In this document: one piece after another, positions 27,733-31,394 of the stretch
How positions within the stretch are numbered: position 1 is the first letter of the stretch
Layout: the number at the start of each line of letters is the position of its first letter
Virus record (IMG/VR): IMGVR_UViG_3300030090_000537
Span: 1-31,394 of that record
Length of the DNA stretch: 31,394 nt
DNA from: a virus
Reading direction: 5' to 3' (one strand)
Notes under the pieces: model-generated
Databases searched by the model: none
What the model was told of the DNA's origin: nothing
What the model saw: the letters and a program-made list of their open reading frames with translations, nothing else
Made by a program: the position numbers and the translations under genes

Positions 27733-28198
27733 GTATACTTTAACTGACCTTGAACAAAAGCTTTGTTCTGAGGGTGCTAAAATGCGTTATAATGTAGCAC
27801 GTTCATCAGGTGTAAATAATGGTAAAATTGGGCCTCAAAGCAATGCAGAAACAGACCTTCTAGGATTAGGCGGTGAATTAGCAACAGCTAAATGGTTGAA
27901 TGTTTATCCAGATTTAACTATATATGCAAGACAGGGGGGAGTTGATTTGTTATCTCACTCTGGTATGCGTATAGATGTAAAAACAACTAAGTATTCAACA
28001 GGAATGTTGCTTGCAAAAATAAATACACCATATAAAGATATTGATTCCTTTGTTTTAGTTACCGCTGAATATCCTTCTTTTATTGTTAGAGGATGGGCAA
28101 CTAAAGATGAATTAATTGATCCTAAAAATATAATTAATTTAGGACATGGAGAGGGTTATGGTTTAAAACAAAACCAATTACGAACAGAAACAATATAA
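27722..28198 (+). CDS. PD-(D/E)XK endonuclease-like protein, 158 aa
   Basis: The region LLGLGGELATAKWL (Glu52), RQGGVDLLS (Asp75) and MRIDVKTTKY (Asp85, Lys87) reads as a PD-(D/E)XK nuclease core. The rest is a helical N-terminus and a beta/helix C-terminus. It overlaps the previous exonuclease gene by 11 nt, so the two nucleases are made together. Likely roles are junction resolution or cutting of host DNA, as done by T7 gp3, but substrate is not known. Confidence 0.7.
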   Translation: MVYKYTLTDLEQKLCSEGAKMRYNVARSSGVNNGKIGPQSNAETDLLGLGGELATAKWLNVYPDLTIYARQGGVDLLSHSGMRIDVKTTKYSTGMLLAKINTPYKDIDSFVLVTAEYPSFIVRGWATKDELIDPKNIINLGHGEGYGLKQNQLRTETI

Positions 28199-28200
28199 GT

Positions 28201-28629
28201 ATGCACTGGAAGTATCACAAGAAGCCTGATCCCAACAGTCATTTTGGGTTTGTCTATCTTATTACAAACAAGAAGACAGGTAAAGCTTATGTGGGATGCA
28301 AACAGTATTGGCATAAAGTAAAGAGAAAGAAGGGTAGCTCCAAGACAACCAAGAGAGAATCTAATTGGGTTGTCTATATGGGTTCTTCTAAATTGCTATT
28401 GGAAGATATCAAGAAGACAGGCAAGAGAAATTTTAAGTTTGAAATAATAGCAGAGTTTAAAAATAAAAGAAGTTTAAAATACTATGAACTGTACTATCAA
28501 ATGAAATATAATGTTTTATCATCTACCTTGGAAGGTACAGATGAACCAGCATATTATAATAATTATGTAGGTGGTAAGTTCTATAGACCAGTGCAAGAGT
28601 TTGAGAATGAACCTACAAGATTTAGATAA
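28201..28629 (+). CDS. GIY-YIG-like endonuclease, 142 aa
   Basis: The N-terminal part GFVYLITNKKTGKAYVGCKQYW carries the GIY (GFVY, 16-19) and YIG (YVG, 30-32) signature with the usual spacing, followed by basic loops (KRKKGSSKTTKRE) and a SSKLLLEDIKK segment. C-terminal residues include E and YELYYQMKY, like Seg-type phage endonucleases. It may be a free-standing homing endonuclease or a repair nuclease. It starts 2 nt after the upstream stop with a weak site. Confidence 0.75.
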   Translation: MHWKYHKKPDPNSHFGFVYLITNKKTGKAYVGCKQYWHKVKRKKGSSKTTKRESNWVVYMGSSKLLLEDIKKTGKRNFKFEIIAEFKNKRSLKYYELYYQMKYNVLSSTLEGTDEPAYYNNYVGGKFYRPVQEFENEPTRFR

Positions 28630-28951
28630 TATATTAAAGCTACAATCAGAAGCTTTTAAAAATCCAGAGAATGTACTATTCTTATCGGTTATATACCAAG
28701 CGTTACTTGATGCAACTGAACCTAAAGTTGAGAATGAAAAGACAAGTATAACATCTATAAGAAATCAAGCAAAGGCTTGGTTCTTTGCATCAATAGGTGT
28801 AACATGTGAAGACTTTGAACTTATCTGTGATAATGCTGGTCTTAGACCCTCTATGGTTAGGGAGTTTGCATACTACATTATTAATTCAGATGATAAAGAT
28901 GAAGCCAGAAGTAGATTAAATCTTATATGGAAAGGAGCTAATGATAGTTAG
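28607..28951 (+). CDS. Conserved phage protein, 114 aa, unknown function
   Basis: The start is the ATG at 28607, 23 nt inside the previous gene, preceded by TTTGAGA; an earlier in-frame start would overlap further. The product has SIRNQAKAWFFASIGVTCEDFELICDNAGLRP as a helical core, a pattern I recall in a common small phage protein family of unknown function. It is soluble and has one Cys pair spaced too far apart to be metal-binding. The next gene's ATG directly follows its stop. Confidence 0.65.
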   Translation: MNLQDLDNILKLQSEAFKNPENVLFLSVIYQALLDATEPKVENEKTSITSIRNQAKAWFFASIGVTCEDFELICDNAGLRPSMVREFAYYIINSDDKDEARSRLNLIWKGANDS

Positions 28952-29302
28952 ATGTCAGACTTACAAAGCGATCATGAATTTACTCGTGAATCAAGAGACA
29001 ATTATATCTTGAGAAGGATGAAAGAAGATAGAGAACGAGTAGTAGCTGAAGTTAATGAAATGTCTAATTCATATTTAGATAAACTAAAAGAAGAAACTAT
29101 ACTTGATAAACAAATAGGAGGAGATCATTATAAAGATTGTAAGATACAACCCGTCGAGTACATACATGCTAATGAATTAGATTACTTTGAAGGTAATGTA
29201 ATTAAGTATGTCACCAGACACAGAACAAAAGGAGAAGGCAAAAAAGATATTGAAAAAGCCATACACTACGCTGAACTGATACTAGAACTATATTATAAAT
29301 AA
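28952..29302 (+). CDS. DUF3310 protein (T7 gp1.7-like), 116 aa
   Basis: The C-terminal half (QIGGDHYKDCKIQPVEYIH, then FEGNVIKYVTRHRTKGEGKKDI) is the DUF3310 signature, shared with T7 gp1.7, which is a nucleotide kinase for dGMP and dTMP. The N-terminal 50 residues are a charged helix. Placed directly before the ribonucleotide reductase gene, it fits nucleotide supply for replication. Catalytic residues cannot be checked here, so kinase activity remains an inference. Confidence 0.8.
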   Translation: MSDLQSDHEFTRESRDNYILRRMKEDRERVVAEVNEMSNSYLDKLKEETILDKQIGGDHYKDCKIQPVEYIHANELDYFEGNVIKYVTRHRTKGEGKKDIEKAIHYAELILELYYK

Positions 29303-29311
29303 GAGGGAACT

Positions 29312-31252
29312 ATGCCAAACAACTACTTACCAACACTTTACCAAGAATTTATACATCTATCAAGATACTCTCGTTGGCTCTATGATGAAGAGAGAAGAGA
29401 GACTTGGCCTGAAACAGTGGGAAGGTACTTCTCATTCTTTAAGGAACATGTTAAAGACTTACATGATTTTAATCTGACTGCTAGTACAATAAAAGAATTA
29501 GAGGAAGCGGTGTTATCTTTAAAGGTAATGCCCTCTATGCGGTGTCTGATGTCTGCTGGTGATGCACTCAAGCGAGAGAACATAGCAGGATACAACTGTT
29601 CTTATGTTGCCATTGATCGTGTTCAAGCTTTTGATGAAATATTATATATACTTATGAACGGTACTGGTGTTGGCTTCAGTGTTGAACGACAGTTTGTTTC
29701 CAAGCTACCTGAAGTAGCAGAGGAGTTTCATTATTCTGATTCTGTTATACCTGTACCTGATAGCAAGATGGGATGGGCAAAGGCACTCAAGGAACTCATT
29801 GGTATGCTCTATGTAGGGCAGATACCTAAGTGGGATATGAGTAAGGTACGTCCAGCAGGTGCGCCTCTTAAAACATTTGGCGGTAGGGCATCAGGACCAG
29901 AGCCATTGGAGTCTTTGTTTGAATTTTGTGTACAGATATTTCAAGGTGCCGCAGGGCGTAAACTTAATTCTATAGAGTGTCACGATATTGTGTGTAAGAT
30001 AGGGGAGATCGTTGTAGTCGGTGGTGTACGTAGGTCTGCATTGATTAGCTTATCCAATCTATCTGATGACCGTATGCGCCATGCAAAAGCTGGGCAATGG
30101 TGGGAAGCTAATCCACAAAGAGCCTTGGCAAATAACTCTGCTTGTTATACAGAGAAGCCAGATATAGGTATTTTTATGGACGAGTGGAAAGCTCTCTATG
30201 ATTCCAAGTCTGGTGAGCGTGGTATATTTAATCGTGAGTCTGCTATAAGAATGGCAAATAGCAATGGTCGCAGAGAAACAAAGGGATGGGAGTTTGGTAC
30301 TAATCCATGCTCAGAGATTATATTAAGAGATCGTGAGTTTTGTAATCTATCTGAAGTTGTTGTGAGATCTGATGATAGCCCTGCGTCTTTAAAAGATAAA
30401 GTGCGAATGGCCTCTATTCTTGGAACTTTGCAGTCAACGTTAACTAATTTTAAATACGTATCTAAAACATGGAAGAAGAACTGTGAAGAAGAAAGACTCC
30501 TTGGTGTTTCTCTTACAGGAATAATGGATTGTTCGCATACAAATGGCAAGTATTTAAATCGCTCTGAACTTGGCGAACTTTTAGAAACGTTAAAAGGGGT
30601 AGCAGTAGATACAAATAAAGAGTGGGCAAAGAAGATTGGCATACCCCAATCAGCGGCTGTAACTTGTGTCAAACCATCAGGCACTGTTAGTCAGCTTACG
30701 GATGCCGCCTCTGGTATTCACGCAAGACATAATCCTTTTTATATACGCACAGTAAGAGGAGATAAGAAAGATCCTCTAACAAAGATGATGACAGAGTGCG
30801 GTTTTCCTGTAGAGAATGACGTTATGAAACCAGACCATACCTCTGTATTTTCATTTCCTATGAAGGTAGGTAGGGGCGCAGTATTTCGTACAGATATGTC
30901 TGCTATTGAGCAACTAGAGCTATGGCTTATATATCAGAAACATTGGTGCGAACATAAACCATCTGTAACAATCTCTGTCAAAGAACATGAATGGATTGAT
31001 GTAGGAGCGTGGGTATACAAACACTTTGAGTACATGAGTGGTGTATCTTTTTTACCTTTTAGCGAACATACTTATCAACAGGCACCCTATCAAGATTGCT
31101 CTGAGACTGAATACAGAGAACTTCTTAGAAAAATGCCAAAGAATGTTGATTGGAGTAAATTATCTGAATGGGAAAGCGTAGATATGACAACTTCTGCACA
31201 AGAGTTGGCGTGTACAGCAGGTGCTTGTGAAATAGTGGATATAGTATCATGA
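29312..31252 (+). CDS. nrdJ: Class II (B12-dependent) ribonucleotide reductase, 646 aa
   Basis: This enzyme converts ribonucleotides to deoxyribonucleotides using adenosylcobalamin. Landmarks: Cys96 in AGYNCSYVAID, the radical cysteine Cys333 with Glu335 in NPCSEIIL, and Cys344 in REFCNLSE, all matching the L. leichmannii monomeric enzyme (Cys119, Cys408, Glu410, Cys419; the 408-419 spacing is the same). The C-terminal CTAGAC (Cys634, Cys639) is the CX4C reducing tail. KPSGTVSQLTDAASGIHARH and NGTGVGFSVER are family motifs. The length fits a monomeric type. Host supply of B12 would be needed. Confidence 0.93.
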   Translation: MPNNYLPTLYQEFIHLSRYSRWLYDEERRETWPETVGRYFSFFKEHVKDLHDFNLTASTIKELEEAVLSLKVMPSMRCLMSAGDALKRENIAGYNCSYVAIDRVQAFDEILYILMNGTGVGFSVERQFVSKLPEVAEEFHYSDSVIPVPDSKMGWAKALKELIGMLYVGQIPKWDMSKVRPAGAPLKTFGGRASGPEPLESLFEFCVQIFQGAAGRKLNSIECHDIVCKIGEIVVVGGVRRSALISLSNLSDDRMRHAKAGQWWEANPQRALANNSACYTEKPDIGIFMDEWKALYDSKSGERGIFNRESAIRMANSNGRRETKGWEFGTNPCSEIILRDREFCNLSEVVVRSDDSPASLKDKVRMASILGTLQSTLTNFKYVSKTWKKNCEEERLLGVSLTGIMDCSHTNGKYLNRSELGELLETLKGVAVDTNKEWAKKIGIPQSAAVTCVKPSGTVSQLTDAASGIHARHNPFYIRTVRGDKKDPLTKMMTECGFPVENDVMKPDHTSVFSFPMKVGRGAVFRTDMSAIEQLELWLIYQKHWCEHKPSVTISVKEHEWIDVGAWVYKHFEYMSGVSFLPFSEHTYQQAPYQDCSETEYRELLRKMPKNVDWSKLSEWESVDMTTSAQELACTAGACEIVDIVS

Positions 31253-31394
31253 TAGAAGTTTCTGTAGATCCTAAAGTAATAGAGCTATCAAAATCAAGAG
31301 CAATAAAGATGGGTGTAATAAATAACTCTATCATGCAAGGTGATGGATCTATAGCAGGTTTTGTAGGAGAGTATGTAACCGCAGATATACTTAA
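31249..31394 (+). CDS. Partial gene, PD-(D/E)XK-like N-terminus
   Basis: The ATG overlaps the ribonucleotide reductase stop by 4 nt (ATGA) and the frame stays open to the window edge. The visible 48 residues include a basic helix (SKSRAIKMGVINNSIMQGDG) and GFVGEYVTADIL, which resembles the first motif of phage endonucleases in the same way as GLGGELATAKWL in the 158-aa nuclease. Without the C-terminus a nuclease assignment is only suggestive. Confidence 0.55.
   Translation, partial: MIEVSVDPKVIELSKSRAIKMGVINNSIMQGDGSIAGFVGEYVTADIL

Noticed and set aside
12640-31394. Lysogeny module, integrase or repressor
   Set aside because: No integrase, excisionase or CI-like protein is seen. The GcrA-like helix-turn-helix protein alone is not evidence of lysogeny.

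Overview
The window looks like part of the genome of a tailed phage, most likely a short-tailed (T7/podovirus-like) phage of a marine alphaproteobacterium. What I see: a T7-type primase-helicase, a family A DNA polymerase, an SSB with a DDIPF tail, a DUF3310 protein and nucleases on one strand, and terminase, portal, scaffold-like and major capsid genes on the other. The sequence is AT-rich and genes are tightly packed, often with overlapping stop and start codons. The marine alphaproteobacterial host is an inference from the family mix (HlyC-like acyltransferase, GroES-like protein, GcrA-like protein, B12-dependent ribonucleotide reductase). No integrase, phage RNA polymerase or tRNA gene was found, and both ends of the window cut through genes.

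Layout. Positions 1-12008 are a leftward late block: terL, a holin-like membrane protein, a HlyC-type lysine acyltransferase, a large Ala-rich protein with 17-residue repeats, portal, two small proteins, a GroES-like co-chaperonin, scaffold-like protein, two conserved head-region proteins, major capsid, a small capsid/connector-region protein, an adaptor-like protein and two short basic proteins. Three very similar sigma70-type promoters (TTGCAT, 17 nt, TATAAT) precede terL, the holin-like gene and the scaffold gene. A 631-base non-coding region (12009-12639) separates the divergent arms and is full of tandem, direct and inverted repeats. Positions 12640-31394 are a rightward early/middle block. 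It begins with about 30 small, mostly unrecognised genes, including a GcrA-like helix-turn-helix protein, a GP88-like cysteine protein, a DnaJ-type zinc-finger fragment, a cupin and a secreted SleB-type lysin. It continues with primase-helicase, nuclease, DNA polymerase, SSB, exonuclease, endonuclease, GIY-YIG-like protein, DUF3310 and a class II ribonucleotide reductase.

How it fits together. The right arm takes over the cell, makes deoxynucleotides and replicates DNA. The left arm builds heads, packages DNA and probably lyses the cell, with the GroES-like protein likely helping GroEL fold a phage protein. Regulation appears to use host-type promoters plus a recurring phage element: six copies of TTCTAGAA-N-TTCTAGAA, five of them sitting just before a gene or gene cluster in the right arm.

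Most unusual: that six-copy palindrome family; a 119-nt element at 14221-14339 with a nearly perfect 30-bp stem and two inner hairpins; a tandem 37-bp repeat at 19342-19415; a HlyC-like acyltransferase with both catalytic residues inside a virion operon; and a terL start codon only 1-2 nt from its predicted transcription start.
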